DNA of 10,612 nucleotides from Friedmanniella sp. (GCA_025964935.1 JAOPXW010000238.1:1-10612), one strand, 5' to 3'; shown: positions 1 to 7,538, counted from the stretch's first letter. Numbers and translations: made by a program. Notes: generated by a model from the sequence alone, not told the origin.

Positions 1-190
1 AGAACGGGCACTCCCCGACCGCCGAGCTGGCCGGCTTGTTCTCACCCTTGATGTACACCATCCGGTGCGGGGTCCACAGGCGGGCGAAGCCGTCCGGCTC
101 ACCCGCGTACGCCGTCACGTCAGCCACCTCGACCCCCGGGTCGGACCCGGGCGGGACCGAGTCGGACGGGACGGGCTCGGGTCCGGGCAC
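1..190 (-). CDS. HIT-family protein, N-terminal part (truncated by window edge)
   Basis: Translating the minus strand from a GTG directly after the thrS stop (TGA then GTG, no gap) gives 63 codons that stay open to the window edge. After a Pro/Ser/Asp-rich leader, the segment RLWTPHRMVYI followed by KGENKP and, at the edge, GECPF matches the N-terminus of actinobacterial HIT proteins such as M. tuberculosis Rv2613c, which has RLWTPYRMNYL. Rv2613c is described as a diadenosine tetraphosphate phosphorylase. The histidine triad itself would lie beyond the edge, so the catalytic motif is not seen. The thrS-HIT order is the known actinobacterial one, and the lack of a gap suggests translational coupling. 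The start is uncertain: in-frame GTGs at 127 and 118 are also possible, and the latter has a GAGG eight bases upstream. The family call rests on recalled similarity of a short stretch. Confidence 0.72.
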   Translation of the reverse strand, partial: MPGPEPVPSDSVPPGSDPGVEVADVTAYAGEPDGFARLWTPHRMVYIKGENKPASSAVGECPF

Positions 191-2194
191 TCAGACCTGG
201 GCCCGTCGGGCGATGGCGTCGGTGATCTCGGCGACCGCCTCGGCGACCGGCACGCCGTTCTTCTGGGTCCCGTCGCGGTAGCGGAAGGACACCGCCCCCG
301 CGGCCGCGTCCTCGCCGCCGGCGATCAGCATGAACGGCACCTTGGACTTCTGCGCGGTCCGGATCTTCTTCTGCATCCGGTCGTCGGAGGCGTCGACCTC
401 GACCCGGACGCCGGCCCGCTTGAGCTGGTCGGCCACATCGAAGAGGTAGTCGTCGAACTCGGCCGCGACCGGGATGCCCACGACCTGCACCGGGCTCAGC
501 CAGACCGGGAACGCCCCGGAGTAGTGCTCGGTCAGGACCCCGATGAAGCGCTCGACCGAGCCGAAGAGGGCGCGGTGGATCATCACCGGGCGCTGTCGCG
601 AGCCGTCGGAGGCCGTGTACTCCAGCTCGAAGCGCTCGGGCAGGTTGAAGTCCAGCTGGATCGTCGACATCTGCCAGGTGCGGCCGATGGCGTCGCGGGT
701 CTGCACCGAGATCTTCGGGCCGTAGAAGGCGGCCCCACCCGGGTCGGGGACGAGCTCGAGCCCGGAGGCGGCGGCGACCTCGGCCAGCGTGGCCGTGGCC
801 TCGTCCCAGGTCGCGTCGTCGCCCACGAACTTGTCCGGGTTCTTGGTCGAGAGCTCCAGGTAGAAGTCGTCCAGCCCGTAGTCCTTCAACAGGTCCAGGA
901 CGAAGGTCAGCAGGCTGGTCAGCTCGCTGCGCATCTGGTCGCGGGTGCAGTAGATGTGGGCGTCGTCCTGGGTCATCCCGCGGACCCGGGTCAGGCCGTG
1001 CACGACCCCGGACTTCTCGTAGCGGTAGACGCTGCCGAACCCGAACAGCCGCAGCGGCAGCTCACGGTAGGACCGCCCCCGGGACCGGAAGATCAGGTTG
1101 TGCATGGGGCAGTTCATGGGCTTCAGGTAGTAGTCCTGCCCCGGCTTGCGGACCGACCCGTCCTCGTTCAGCTCCGGGTCGATGTGCATGGGCGGGAACA
1201 TGCCGTCGGCGTACCAGTCCAGGTGCCCCGAGGTCTCGAACAGGGAGCCCTTGGTGATGTGGGGGGTGTAGACGAACTCGTACCCGGCGTCGCTGTGGCG
1301 CTGCCGGGAGTAGTCCTCCATCGACTTGCGCAGCACCCCGCCCTTGGGGTGGAAGACCGGCAGCCCGGAGCCCAGCTCGTCGGGGAAGGAGAACAGGTCC
1401 AGCTCGGTGCCGAGCTTGCGGTGGTCACGCTTGGCGGCCTCCTCCAGGCGTGTCTGGTACGCCTTCAGCTCGTCCCGGCTCGGCCAGGCCGTGCCGTAGA
1501 CCCGCTGCAGCTGCGCGTTGGCCTGGTTGCCCCGCCAGTAGGCGGCGGAGACCCGGGTGAGAGCGAACGCGGGGATGTAGCCGGTGTGGGGCACGTGCGG
1601 ACCGCGGCAGAGGTCGCGCCAGGCCACCGAGTCGTCGCGACGCAGGTTGTCGTAGATGGTGAGCGCACCCGCGCCCACCTCGACGCTGGACCCGTCGTCG
1701 GCCGAGGACCCGCCCTTCAGTCCGATCAGCTCCAGCTTGTAGGGCTCGTCGGCCAGCTCGACCCGGGCCTGCTCGTCGCTGACCTCACGACGACGGAAGC
1801 GCTGGCGCTCCTTGACGATCCGGTTCATCGCCTTCTCGAGCTCGCGCAGGTCCTCCGGCGTGAACGGCTCGGCCACGTCGAAGTCGTAGTAGAACCCGTC
1901 GACGATGGGCGGACCGATGCCCAGCCGGGCCTCCGGGTGGGCGGCCTGCACGGCCTGGGCGGCCACGTGGGCCGCCGAGTGGCGGAGGATGGCGAGTCCG
2001 TCGGGGCTGCCGACGGTCACCGGCTCGACCGTGTCGCCCGAGGACACGACCCGCTGCAGGTCCTGCAGCTCGCCGTTGACCCGCATGGCGACCACGCTGC
2101 GGTCCTCGGCGAACAGGTCGAGCCCGGTCGTGGTGTCGGTCACCTGCTGCTCACGGGCCTCGTCGCGAACGATGGTGATCGACATGCTGGGCAC
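191..2194 (-). CDS. thrS: Threonine--tRNA ligase (class II aminoacyl-tRNA synthetase)
   Basis: This cytoplasmic enzyme charges tRNA-Thr with threonine using ATP. The 667-residue length is normal for the family. The order is an N-terminal TGS-like domain, the second additional (editing) domain with HSAAH and later CRGPH, the class II catalytic core, and an anticodon-binding domain at the C-terminus. In the core I see [15 protein letters not shown] (motif 1 region), [27 protein letters not shown] (motif 2), DDAHIYC, FYGPKI, and [12 protein letters not shown] (motif 3). The Cys of MNCPMH, the His of DDAH and the His of MIHRAL fit the three zinc ligands that select threonine (Cys334, His385 and His511 in E. 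coli). I chose the GTG at 2194 because AGGA at 2203-2206 lies eight bases upstream. The ATG at 2185 (MSITIV) is the alternative and lacks a well-placed Shine-Dalgarno sequence. The gene lies in a likely operon with the HIT gene at its 3' end. Confidence 0.97.
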   Translation of the reverse strand: MPSMSITIVRDEAREQQVTDTTTGLDLFAEDRSVVAMRVNGELQDLQRVVSSGDTVEPVTVGSPDGLAILRHSAAHVAAQAVQAAHPEARLGIGPPIVDGFYYDFDVAEPFTPEDLRELEKAMNRIVKERQRFRRREVSDEQARVELADEPYKLELIGLKGGSSADDGSSVEVGAGALTIYDNLRRDDSVAWRDLCRGPHVPHTGYIPAFALTRVSAAYWRGNQANAQLQRVYGTAWPSRDELKAYQTRLEEAAKRDHRKLGTELDLFSFPDELGSGLPVFHPKGGVLRKSMEDYSRQRHSDAGYEFVYTPHITKGSLFETSGHLDWYADGMFPPMHIDPELNEDGSVRKPGQDYYLKPMNCPMHNLIFRSRGRSYRELPLRLFGFGSVYRYEKSGVVHGLTRVRGMTQDDAHIYCTRDQMRSELTSLLTFVLDLLKDYGLDDFYLELSTKNPDKFVGDDATWDEATATLAEVAAASGLELVPDPGGAAFYGPKISVQTRDAIGRTWQMSTIQLDFNLPERFELEYTASDGSRQRPVMIHRALFGSVERFIGVLTEHYSGAFPVWLSPVQVVGIPVAAEFDDYLFDVADQLKRAGVRVEVDASDDRMQKKIRTAQKSKVPFMLIAGGEDAAAGAVSFRYRDGTQKNGVPVAEAVAEITDAIARRAQV

Positions 2195-2283
2195 GATCTG
2201 GGTCCTGTCCTTCCGGGGTTGCGGTCCCGCGCACGGAGGTGCTGCAGCGGTGGGCCGGGGCGCGCCGCGAGCCGACGCCGAGG

Positions 2284-2294
2284 CTAAGACTAGA
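2284..2294 (-). promoter_or_regulatory. Possible thrS promoter -10 region
   Basis: On the minus strand this is TCTAGTCTTAG, the only AT-leaning stretch in the 178-nt gap upstream of thrS. TAGTCT is a plausible actinobacterial -10 element. No convincing -35 hexamer is seen 16-18 bases upstream, where the sequence is G-rich. It would give a leader of about 85 nt. I see no T-box or other riboswitch in the leader. Confidence 0.3.
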
Positions 2295-2339
2295 CCTCCC
2301 GCACCCCCACACCCCGCCCCATTCGGCCGGGGTCGGGGT

Positions 2340-2370
2340 CCCGGTCCGCGGCCGGCGGCCTCCGGTCGGG
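2340..2370 (-). terminator. Imperfect GC-rich hairpin after the GH130 gene
   Basis: Just past the stop of the GH130 gene, CCCG at 2340 pairs with CGGG at 2367-2370. Further in, GCGGCC pairs imperfectly with GGCC around a GGC-type loop. There is no U-tract, which is common for actinobacterial terminators. The pairing is interrupted by several mismatches, so this is a weak call. Confidence 0.25.
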
Positions 2371-2372
2371 CC

Positions 2373-3848
2373 TCAGTCGTCGGCGAGCAGGGCGTCCAGC
2401 AGGGCCGGGACATCGACGTAGGCGAACCGGATCGCGGAGTCGCTGCAGCCGTACGGGATGACCATGGTGCCGTCGTGCAGCAGCGGTCCGCAGGAGTAGA
2501 CGACGTTGGGCACGTAGCCCTCCCGCTCCTCGGCGTTGGGGGTCAGCAGGGGCCGCTTGAGCTGACCGAGCAGCTTGGTCGGGTCCGCCAGGTCGAGCAG
2601 CATCGCGCCGATGCCGTACCCGCGGACCGGGCCGACGCCGTGCGTCAGGACCAGCCAGCCGGCCTCGGTCTCCAGCGGCGGGCCGCAGTTGCCGAGCTGG
2701 ATGACCTCCCACGGCTGCTCGGGGGTCTCCACGGTGACCGCGTCACCCCACTCGCGGGCGTCGCTGGAGGTGGAGATGCCGATGCTCTCGCGGTCCCAGC
2801 GGGACAGGGCGAAGTAGCGGCCGTCGACCAGCCGCGGGAAGATCGCCATCCCCTTGTCCTTGGCCGCCGGCCCGGTGAGCTGGCTGATCTCGAAGCCGGC
2901 GAAGTCGTCGGTGGTGATCAGGTGCGGGGCGACGTGCACCCCGTCGAAGGCGGTGTAGGTGCCCAGGTAGGTGACCGTGCCGTCGTCGCGGACGAAGCGG
3001 GTGAAGCGGGCGTCCTCGATGCCGTGGCTCTCGTCGGGCGCACGGGGGTAGAGCACCCGCTCCGCCAGCGGCAGCTCGGGGTCGAAGGTGATGCGGTAGT
3101 TGCAGTCCAGCACCCAGCGGATCCGCTCGATCACCGCGCCGGCGCTGCGCCGGGTCGGGTCCGCTGCGGCCAGGGCGCCCACCCGGGCGACCGCCTCGGC
3201 GTCCACGTCCTCGGGCAGCAGCGCCAGCACGTGACCGGGCTCGGCCAGGTCGGGGCGCTCGGCGAGCACGCTGGCGAGGAAGGTGCGGGTCAGCGGGCGC
3301 GCCGACGGCTCCCCGGTGCTCACGTGCCGGCCGGGGTCGTCGACCCGGACGTCCCCGTCGGCGGTCACGACGCCGGTGCGGAACTCGAGGCTGGAGATGT
3401 GACCCTCCCCCACGCCCCGGGCGCTCATCACGAACCGGAGCTCGCCGGGGCCGACCCCGTCCTGGTCGGGGTGGGCCACCAGCGACGGGTTGAGCACGGC
3501 CGCGGACTCGACGGCATACTCCTGCGTGAAGTACGCCCCGATCAGCGCGATGCGGTCGGCGGCCAGGTTGGGCAGGTCGGGCACCCGGTGGGAGGCCGCG
3601 ACCATGAAGTGCCGCCGCAGGGTGGCGGCCAGGTCGCGGTGCCGGTCGCCGTAGAGGGCCAGGGTGTCCCCCAGCGTCTCGGCCACGACCTCGTCACTCA
3701 TGGCCAACACCCGGTTGATCACCGCCTGGGCGCGGGAGAGCCCGCTGGCCAGGGTCTCCTGGCCGGGCAGGAACAGCTTGGCCAGCACCCGACGCGGGTC
3801 GGCCACCAGAACTGTCGGTCCGCGCCGGACGATCGCGTCAGCGCTCAA
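2373..3848 (-). CDS. GH130-family glycoside phosphorylase/hydrolase-like protein
   Basis: The predicted protein is 491 aa. Its second half has the five-bladed propeller signature of GH130 enzymes: HGIEDARFT (276-283), [10 protein letters not shown] (330-339), [20 protein letters not shown] (386-405), [11 protein letters not shown] (444-454) and [15 protein letters not shown] (466-480). Characterised GH130 members are phosphorylases or hydrolases acting on beta-linked mannosides, with the acid Asp in the EDPR-type motif. Here that motif reads EDAR, with candidate catalytic Asp279. About 110 N-terminal residues precede the core, and it is longer than many GH130 enzymes. The substrate cannot be read from the sequence. 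The start is a TTG forming TTGA with the upstream gene's TGA, the same 4-nt overlap style as the junction before it. This start keeps the N-terminal [16 protein letters not shown]. It is the last gene of the operon. Family assignment is firm; activity is inferred. Confidence 0.88.
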   Translation of the reverse strand: MSADAIVRRGPTVLVADPRRVLAKLFLPGQETLASGLSRAQAVINRVLAMSDEVVAETLGDTLALYGDRHRDLAATLRRHFMVAASHRVPDLPNLAADRIALIGAYFTQEYAVESAAVLNPSLVAHPDQDGVGPGELRFVMSARGVGEGHISSLEFRTGVVTADGDVRVDDPGRHVSTGEPSARPLTRTFLASVLAERPDLAEPGHVLALLPEDVDAEAVARVGALAAADPTRRSAGAVIERIRWVLDCNYRITFDPELPLAERVLYPRAPDESHGIEDARFTRFVRDDGTVTYLGTYTAFDGVHVAPHLITTDDFAGFEISQLTGPAAKDKGMAIFPRLVDGRYFALSRWDRESIGISTSSDAREWGDAVTVETPEQPWEVIQLGNCGPPLETEAGWLVLTHGVGPVRGYGIGAMLLDLADPTKLLGQLKRPLLTPNAEEREGYVPNVVYSCGPLLHDGTMVIPYGCSDSAIRFAYVDVPALLDALLADD

Positions 3849-4930
3849 CGAGCCGATCCCAGCCGGCGCGCGTGCTGGAAGGTGGAGATCATCGCCATGG
3901 TGGATTCGGCTCCCTGGTTCTCGTTGCGTCCGTGACGATGGAGTCCATCGCACCCGCCGCCGGTGTCGGGGTCCACCAAGGAGGTGGCCGCGTCGTTGGC
4001 GCCGTGGAACCAAGCCTCGCAGCGCAGCACCGCGGTCCGCCACCGGGGGTCACCGGTGAGGGCGTACGCCCGGGCGCAGGCGTCCGCCAGGGAGGAGACC
4101 TCGATGGGCTGCTGGTCGAAGCCGGGGCGCGGCTCGCCGTGCACCCAGCCCCCGACCGGGGTGACCGAGATGTGCTCGCCGCGGGTCTCCACGTCGAGCA
4201 GCCAGCCCAGCAGGGCCAGCCCGTCGGCGCGCAGCTCCGGCTCGTCCAGCCACTCCCCCGCCGCCACCAGCACCTCGGGCAGACTCGCGTTGGAGTAGCG
4301 CAGCCGGGGCTCGGGCCAGGGCCAGCCGGGTCGACCGGACGCGCCGCCGCTGCGGCGGTCGGGGTGCAGCCGGGTCCGGACCGCGATCGCGTGGGCCGCG
4401 TCCCGCAGCAGGCTCCGGGCGACCTCGTGCTCGGGGTAGCGGGTCAGGACCTCCGCCGCACCCAGCGCCGCGTACGCCATGGCCATCAGCCACGGGGCAC
4501 GCCGGGCGGCGCCGATCTCGAAGTGCCGCAGGGCCGTCCGCGCCGCCTCCGAGCCGGGGTCGAGCCGCGCGGCGGCGGTGCCGAGGCCCCACAGGGCGCG
4601 GCCCCAGCAGTCCTCCAGGGTCGGCTCGTCGGTCCAGTGCAGGGTCAGGTCGCGCCGGTTGTGGAACCGGCCGTCCTCGGTCTGGGCCTCCACCACCAGC
4701 CACAGGTAGAACTCGGCCAGATCGGTCAGCTCCGGGCTGCGGCCGGGCTCGCGGGCGGCCACGATCAGACCGCGGGCGATGTCGTCCACGCAGTAGCCGT
4801 GCTCGGGCCGGGGGGTGGACAGCTCGGCGTGCTCGTAGAGGCCGCCGTCGTCACTGAGCCGGAAGAGGTGCTCGAAGGAGACCGGGGCGTCGGAGGAGCC
4901 GGCGGGCTCCCCGAGGCCGGACCGGCTCAC
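3845..4930 (-). CDS. (alpha/alpha)-barrel, six-hairpin glycosidase-like protein
   Basis: The predicted protein is 361 aa. It has no signal peptide or membrane segment and is probably cytoplasmic. The sequence is a series of amphipathic helices with conserved-looking loop motifs: HGYCVDDIARGLIVA (44-58), EDCWGRALWGLG (106-117), PWLMAMAYAALGAAE (146-160), RYSNASLPEVLVAAG (211-225) and GGCDGLHRHGRNENQGAEST (325-344). This pattern fits the six-hairpin glycosidase superfamily fold. Relatives are found beside, or fused to, GT4 glycosyltransferases and next to GH130 genes, which matches the context here. I do not recognise a characterised member, so reaction and substrate are unknown. The GTG start at 4930 overlaps the upstream GT4 stop as GTGA, and the gene ends in a TTGA overlap with the GH130 gene. 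This implies tight translational coupling of all three. Confidence 0.72.
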   Translation of the reverse strand: MSRSGLGEPAGSSDAPVSFEHLFRLSDDGGLYEHAELSTPRPEHGYCVDDIARGLIVAAREPGRSPELTDLAEFYLWLVVEAQTEDGRFHNRRDLTLHWTDEPTLEDCWGRALWGLGTAAARLDPGSEAARTALRHFEIGAARRAPWLMAMAYAALGAAEVLTRYPEHEVARSLLRDAAHAIAVRTRLHPDRRSGGASGRPGWPWPEPRLRYSNASLPEVLVAAGEWLDEPELRADGLALLGWLLDVETRGEHISVTPVGGWVHGEPRPGFDQQPIEVSSLADACARAYALTGDPRWRTAVLRCEAWFHGANDAATSLVDPDTGGGCDGLHRHGRNENQGAESTMAMISTFQHARRLGSAR

Positions 4931-6060
4931 GCGCTGGCCAGAGCCGCGGCGGGCTGCCGGATCGCGCCGGCGACCTGACGGTAGCGGTCGGCCACGGCGG
5001 GCCACAGCAGGTCGGGAGCGATCCGGTTGGCCTCCCTGGCCATGGACCGGGCGAGGCCCGGCTCGGTCATGATCCGGCGTAGGGCCGCGGCGATGCCGGC
5101 CGGGTCCTGCCGGTCCACCAGCAGCCCGGCGCCGCTGGAGAGCAGCTCGACGGCGTGCGGGAAACGGGTGGAGACGACCGGCTTGCCCGCCGTGACCGCC
5201 TCGATCAGCACCCCCGACGTGACCTGCTCACGGGAGTCGTACGGCAGCAGCACGATGTCGGCCTGCTGCACGATCCGGTGCAGCTCGGCCTTGTCGATGT
5301 AGCGGTCCTCGAAGACGACCATCCCGTCCCAGCCGGCCCCGGTGTGCTCGACCAGCATCTCCCGGTAGACCTCGCCGCGCACGGCCTTGACCTTGGGGTG
5401 GGTCTGGCCCACGACCCAGTACTCCGGGCGGGGGTCCAGGTCGGACAGGGTCGCCATGGCGTCGATGGCCCACTCGATGCCCTTGCCCTCGCCCAGCAGG
5501 CCCCAGGTCAGGACGACCGGGCCGCGACCGGCGACCTCGGGGGCCGGCGCGGCGTCGACCAGCGGGGACGGCTCGGCACCGTGCGGGATGACCTGGACCT
5601 GGCCGGCGTCGACCTCGTAGTGCGCGAGCAGCCGCTGACGGGCGGTCTCGGTCATGGTCACCAGGACGCTGGAGTTCCGGGCCAGCTCCTCGAGGATCTC
5701 GCGCTGGTGCTCCGAGGGGGTGACCAGGACGGTGTGCAGGACCACGATCGTGGGAACGCGCAGGGCCCGGACCAGGGGCAGGATCTCGTCGCCGTCGTGG
5801 CCGGGGAAGATGCCGTACTCGTGCTGGATGACGGCGACGTCGTAGCTGTTCAGGGCCGCGGCGGCGGACTCGGCTCCGCGGGGGGTCCCGCGGACCCAGG
5901 TGTGGTCGACCGGGGCGGGGCTCTCCCCCGGGTCCATCACGCGGACGACCCCGACCCGGTTGGCGGGCGAGGAGATGGCGGCCACCAGGGCGCGGCTGAA
6001 GCTGGCCAGGCCGCACTGGGTGGGCGGGTAGGTGCTCAGGACTCCGTAGGACATCGACAC
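4927..6060 (-). CDS. GT4-family glycosyltransferase, first gene of the glycan operon
   Basis: The predicted protein is 377 aa with a GT-B fold of the retaining GT4 family. It would transfer a sugar from a nucleotide donor to an unknown acceptor in the cytoplasm. Visible signatures are the N-terminal CGLASFSRALVAA acceptor-side loop (16-28), VIQHEYGIFPG (78-88), LTWGLLGEGKGIEWAIDAM (185-202), the donor-site stretch SREQVTSGVLIEAVTAGKPV (276-295) and GAGLLVD (310-316). The usual EX7E pair is changed: the first Glu position is Gln279, with Glu278 just before it, and the second is Glu287. The GTG at 6060 is chosen because AAGGAAGG at 6068-6075 is seven bases upstream. The ATG two codons later (6054) is possible. 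It leads the operon with the six-hairpin protein and the GH130 gene, and is divergent from a second GT4. Donor and acceptor are unknown. Confidence 0.9.
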   Translation of the reverse strand: MSMSYGVLSTYPPTQCGLASFSRALVAAISSPANRVGVVRVMDPGESPAPVDHTWVRGTPRGAESAAAALNSYDVAVIQHEYGIFPGHDGDEILPLVRALRVPTIVVLHTVLVTPSEHQREILEELARNSSVLVTMTETARQRLLAHYEVDAGQVQVIPHGAEPSPLVDAAPAPEVAGRGPVVLTWGLLGEGKGIEWAIDAMATLSDLDPRPEYWVVGQTHPKVKAVRGEVYREMLVEHTGAGWDGMVVFEDRYIDKAELHRIVQQADIVLLPYDSREQVTSGVLIEAVTAGKPVVSTRFPHAVELLSSGAGLLVDRQDPAGIAAALRRIMTEPGLARSMAREANRIAPDLLWPAVADRYRQVAGAIRQPAAALASA

Positions 6061-6325
6061 GGGCGAACCTTCCTTCTGACGCGTACGTGGACACGTTCAG
6101 CGGACAGCGGGGCGTCGGCGGCACTTCGGACCGGGTGACGGTTGAAGCGGTACCGCCGGGGCCAGGTGGCCGCGATGGGCACAGCAGTGGAGCGTCGTGC
6201 GCTGACCGGCGGGCCGCACCCGTTCCGCGTCGGTTGACGCCCGGGGGCCGTACGGTCGATCCTGCGCCGCGCTGCGCTGATCTGAACAGATTGTCGGGTC
6301 GTGGCCACGACCGCCGACAGAGTTG

Positions 6326-6334
6326 ATTTTAGCA
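6326..6334 (-). promoter_or_regulatory. Extended -10 element for the minus-strand glycan operon
   Basis: On the minus strand this reads TGCTAAAAT: TAAAAT matches TATAAT at five of six positions and is preceded by an extended TGN. No TTGACA-like -35 lies 17 bases upstream, which an extended -10 may tolerate. Transcription would start near 6319, leaving a leader of about 260 nt. The 22-bp palindrome lies about 18-40 bp upstream of this element, a position suited to a repressor or activator. Confidence 0.45.
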
Positions 6335-6351
6335 TTCCCAGGCCGGCTCGC

Positions 6352-6373
6352 CTGCCACCCCTAGGGGTGGCAG
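6352..6373. promoter_or_regulatory. Perfect 22-bp palindrome, probable operator
   Basis: The left arm CTGCCACCCCT is followed directly by its exact reverse complement, with CTAG at the centre. An 8-bp direct repeat GCTCGCCT sits at each side (6346-6353 and 6373-6380). With no spacer it is more likely a protein-binding dyad than an RNA hairpin. The CCACCCC...GGGGTGG pattern resembles, from memory, the G-tract operators of the CsoR/RcnR (DUF156) repressors, including the M. tuberculosis CsoR site. No such regulator is in the window. It is placed between two divergent promoters and could control both. Confidence 0.6.
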
Positions 6374-6406
6374 CTCGCCTCTCCCGCGTCCGGCCGTACG
6401 GCGGCG

Positions 6407-6412
6407 TAGGTT
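6407..6412 (+). promoter_or_regulatory. Possible -10 for the plus-strand GT4
   Basis: TAGGTT lies about 70 bases before the GT4 start and about 34 bases past the palindrome. It keeps the T, A and final T of an actinobacterial -10. There is no recognisable -35. Weak. Confidence 0.2.
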
Positions 6413-6471
6413 GGCAGCCCCGGCTCCCGCCTGCCGTCGGCGGCTCGACGCCGGCAGGCCCGCCCCGTCGC

Positions 6472-6476
6472 AAGGA
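6472..6476 (+). promoter_or_regulatory. Ribosome binding site that fixes the plus-strand GT4 start
   Basis: AAGGA is followed by six bases and then ATG at 6483. This rejects longer readings that begin upstream at 6411, which would add about 24 residues not typical of GT4 N-termini. Confidence 0.8.
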
Positions 6477-6482
6477 CCCTCT

Positions 6483-7499
6483 ATGCGGATCGGCGTCATC
6501 GCCTCCATCGCCCACCGGACCCCGCCCATCGGGTACGGCCCGTGGGAGCAGGTCGCCTCGACCCTGGCCGAGGGCTACCTGGCCCGGGGGCACGAGGTGA
6601 CGCTGTTCGCCACCGCGAACTCCCTCACCGGCGGTCGGCTGGTGAGTCCCGTGGCCGAGGGCTACGAGGAGGCCGACGGCGTCGACGCCAAGGTCGGTGA
6701 GGCTCTGCACCTGGGCGCCGCCTTCGAGCACGCCGGCGAGCTCGACGTGCTGCACAACCACTTCGACTTCTTCCCCCTCAGCTACAGCCGGCTGGTGAGC
6801 ACGCCGATGGTGACGACGGTCCACGGGTTCTCCTCGGAGCAGATCGTGCCGGTCTACCGCACCTACAACGACGTGGCGCACTACGTGGCCATCAGCGACG
6901 CGGATCGCCACCCGGATCTGGTCTACGACGCCACGATCCACCACGGCATCGACACCGACTCCTTCACCGTCGGGTCGGGGACCGGTGGCTACCTGCTCTT
7001 CCTGGGGCGGATCCACCCCGACAAGGGCACCCACCGGGCGATCACGGTGGCCCGCCGGGCCGGGCTGCCCCTGGTCATCGCCGGCATCGTGCAGGACCGG
7101 GCCTACTTCGAGGCGCAGGTCGCGCCACACCTGGACGGCCGCGACGTGCGCTACGTGGGGTCCGTCGGGCCGGCCGAGCGGGACCGGCTGCTGGGCGGAG
7201 CAACGGCACTGCTGCACCTGATCGCGTTCGCAGAGCCGTTCGGGCTGTCGGTGGTCGAGTCGCTGGCCACCGGCACCCCGGTCATCGCCGCCCCGCTGGG
7301 GTCGATGCCCGAGCTGATCCGCGACGGGGTAGGGGGCTTCCTGGTCCATGACGACGACGAGGCCGTGGCGGCGGTGTCCCGGCTGACCGAGGTCGATCGG
7401 GCCGGTTGCCGGGCCGAGGCCGTGACCCGGTTCGGCGCGGACCGGATGGTCGAGGAGTACCTGACGCTGTTCGAGCGCATCCTGGCCCGGCGGGGCTGA
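6483..7499 (+). CDS. GT4-family glycosyltransferase (divergent partner)
   Basis: The predicted protein is 338 aa, a retaining GT-B glycosyltransferase. The N-terminus MRIGVIASIAHRTPPIGYGPWEQV carries the glycine-rich acceptor loop of this GT4 subgroup, followed by HNHFDFFPLSY, TVHGFSS and AISDADR. The donor half shows LLFLGRIHPDKGTHRAI, then FAEPFGLSVVESLATGTPVIA with an intact EX7E motif (Glu251 and Glu259), then GSMPELIRDGVGGFLV. It has no signal peptide or membrane helix. The start is fixed by AAGGA six bases upstream of the ATG. It reads away from the GT4/six-hairpin/GH130 operon and may share the intervening palindrome as an operator. Genes of this subgroup are often found near GH130 genes, so a common glycan pathway is likely. 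Donor and acceptor sugars are unknown. Confidence 0.92.
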   Translation: MRIGVIASIAHRTPPIGYGPWEQVASTLAEGYLARGHEVTLFATANSLTGGRLVSPVAEGYEEADGVDAKVGEALHLGAAFEHAGELDVLHNHFDFFPLSYSRLVSTPMVTTVHGFSSEQIVPVYRTYNDVAHYVAISDADRHPDLVYDATIHHGIDTDSFTVGSGTGGYLLFLGRIHPDKGTHRAITVARRAGLPLVIAGIVQDRAYFEAQVAPHLDGRDVRYVGSVGPAERDRLLGGATALLHLIAFAEPFGLSVVESLATGTPVIAAPLGSMPELIRDGVGGFLVHDDDEAVAAVSRLTEVDRAGCRAEAVTRFGADRMVEEYLTLFERILARRG

Positions 7500-7511
7500 G
7501 CCGAGTCCACC

Positions 7512-7524
7512 GGCGGGCCCCGCC
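7512..7524. terminator. Short hairpin between convergent genes
   Basis: GGCGG, a three-base loop GCC, then CCGCC lies in the 39-nt gap between the convergent GT4 and kinase genes. On the plus strand it is followed, after TGA, by a run of eleven C. No U-tract is present. It could act as a terminator in either direction. The short stem makes the call tentative. Confidence 0.35.
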
Positions 7525-7527
7525 TGA

Positions 7528-7538
7528 CCCCCCCCCCC
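7528..7538. repeat. C11/G11 homopolymer next to the kinase stop codon
   Basis: Eleven consecutive C on the plus strand read as G11 directly after the TGA of the kinase on the minus strand. It lies outside both coding regions, so a length change would not alter either protein. It is a possible sequencing or assembly length error. Confidence 0.9.

Larger units (their letters stand above)
6061..6482. other. Divergent intergenic control region (422 nt), no gene
   Basis: This gap separates the minus-strand GT4/six-hairpin/GH130 operon from the plus-strand GT4. I see no convincing protein or RNA gene. It holds a perfect 22-bp palindrome (6352-6373), an extended -10 on the minus strand (6326-6334), and a 10-mer GGCCGTACGG present at 6246-6255 and 6392-6401. 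It also has a small inverted repeat ATCTG-AA-CAGAT (6280-6291) and a stem CCTGCCG/CGGCAGG (6430-6436 with 6452-6458) just upstream of the plus-strand ribosome binding site. The block around 6321-6335 is conspicuously AT-rich for this genome. Confidence 0.7.

Noticed and set aside
2214..2230. Second DosR-like site GGGGTTGCGGTCCC upstream of thrS
   Set aside because: Only about 9 of 14 core positions fit, the left half-site is wrong, and the neighbouring gene is housekeeping.
65..2287. A 740-codon open frame on the plus strand opposite thrS
   Set aside because: It is the mirror of thrS in a very GC-rich genome. The translation is low-complexity, rich in V, G, D and R, with no recognisable domain.
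2195..2372. T-box or other riboswitch upstream of thrS
   Set aside because: I found no T-box conserved bulge sequence or antiterminator pattern in the leader.
1905..3935. A 676-codon plus-strand frame across thrS and GH130
   Set aside because: It spans two real genes and the gap between them on the opposite strand, and its composition is typical of an antisense frame in high-GC DNA.
3845..5005. Longer start for the six-hairpin protein at 5005
   Set aside because: The extra residues are Arg/Gly/Pro-rich and lie inside the GT4 coding end. The GTGA overlap at 4930 is the better start.
6036..7349. A 437-codon minus-strand frame opposite the second GT4
   Set aside because: No domain, low-complexity translation, fully overlaps a convincing GT4 gene and a control region.
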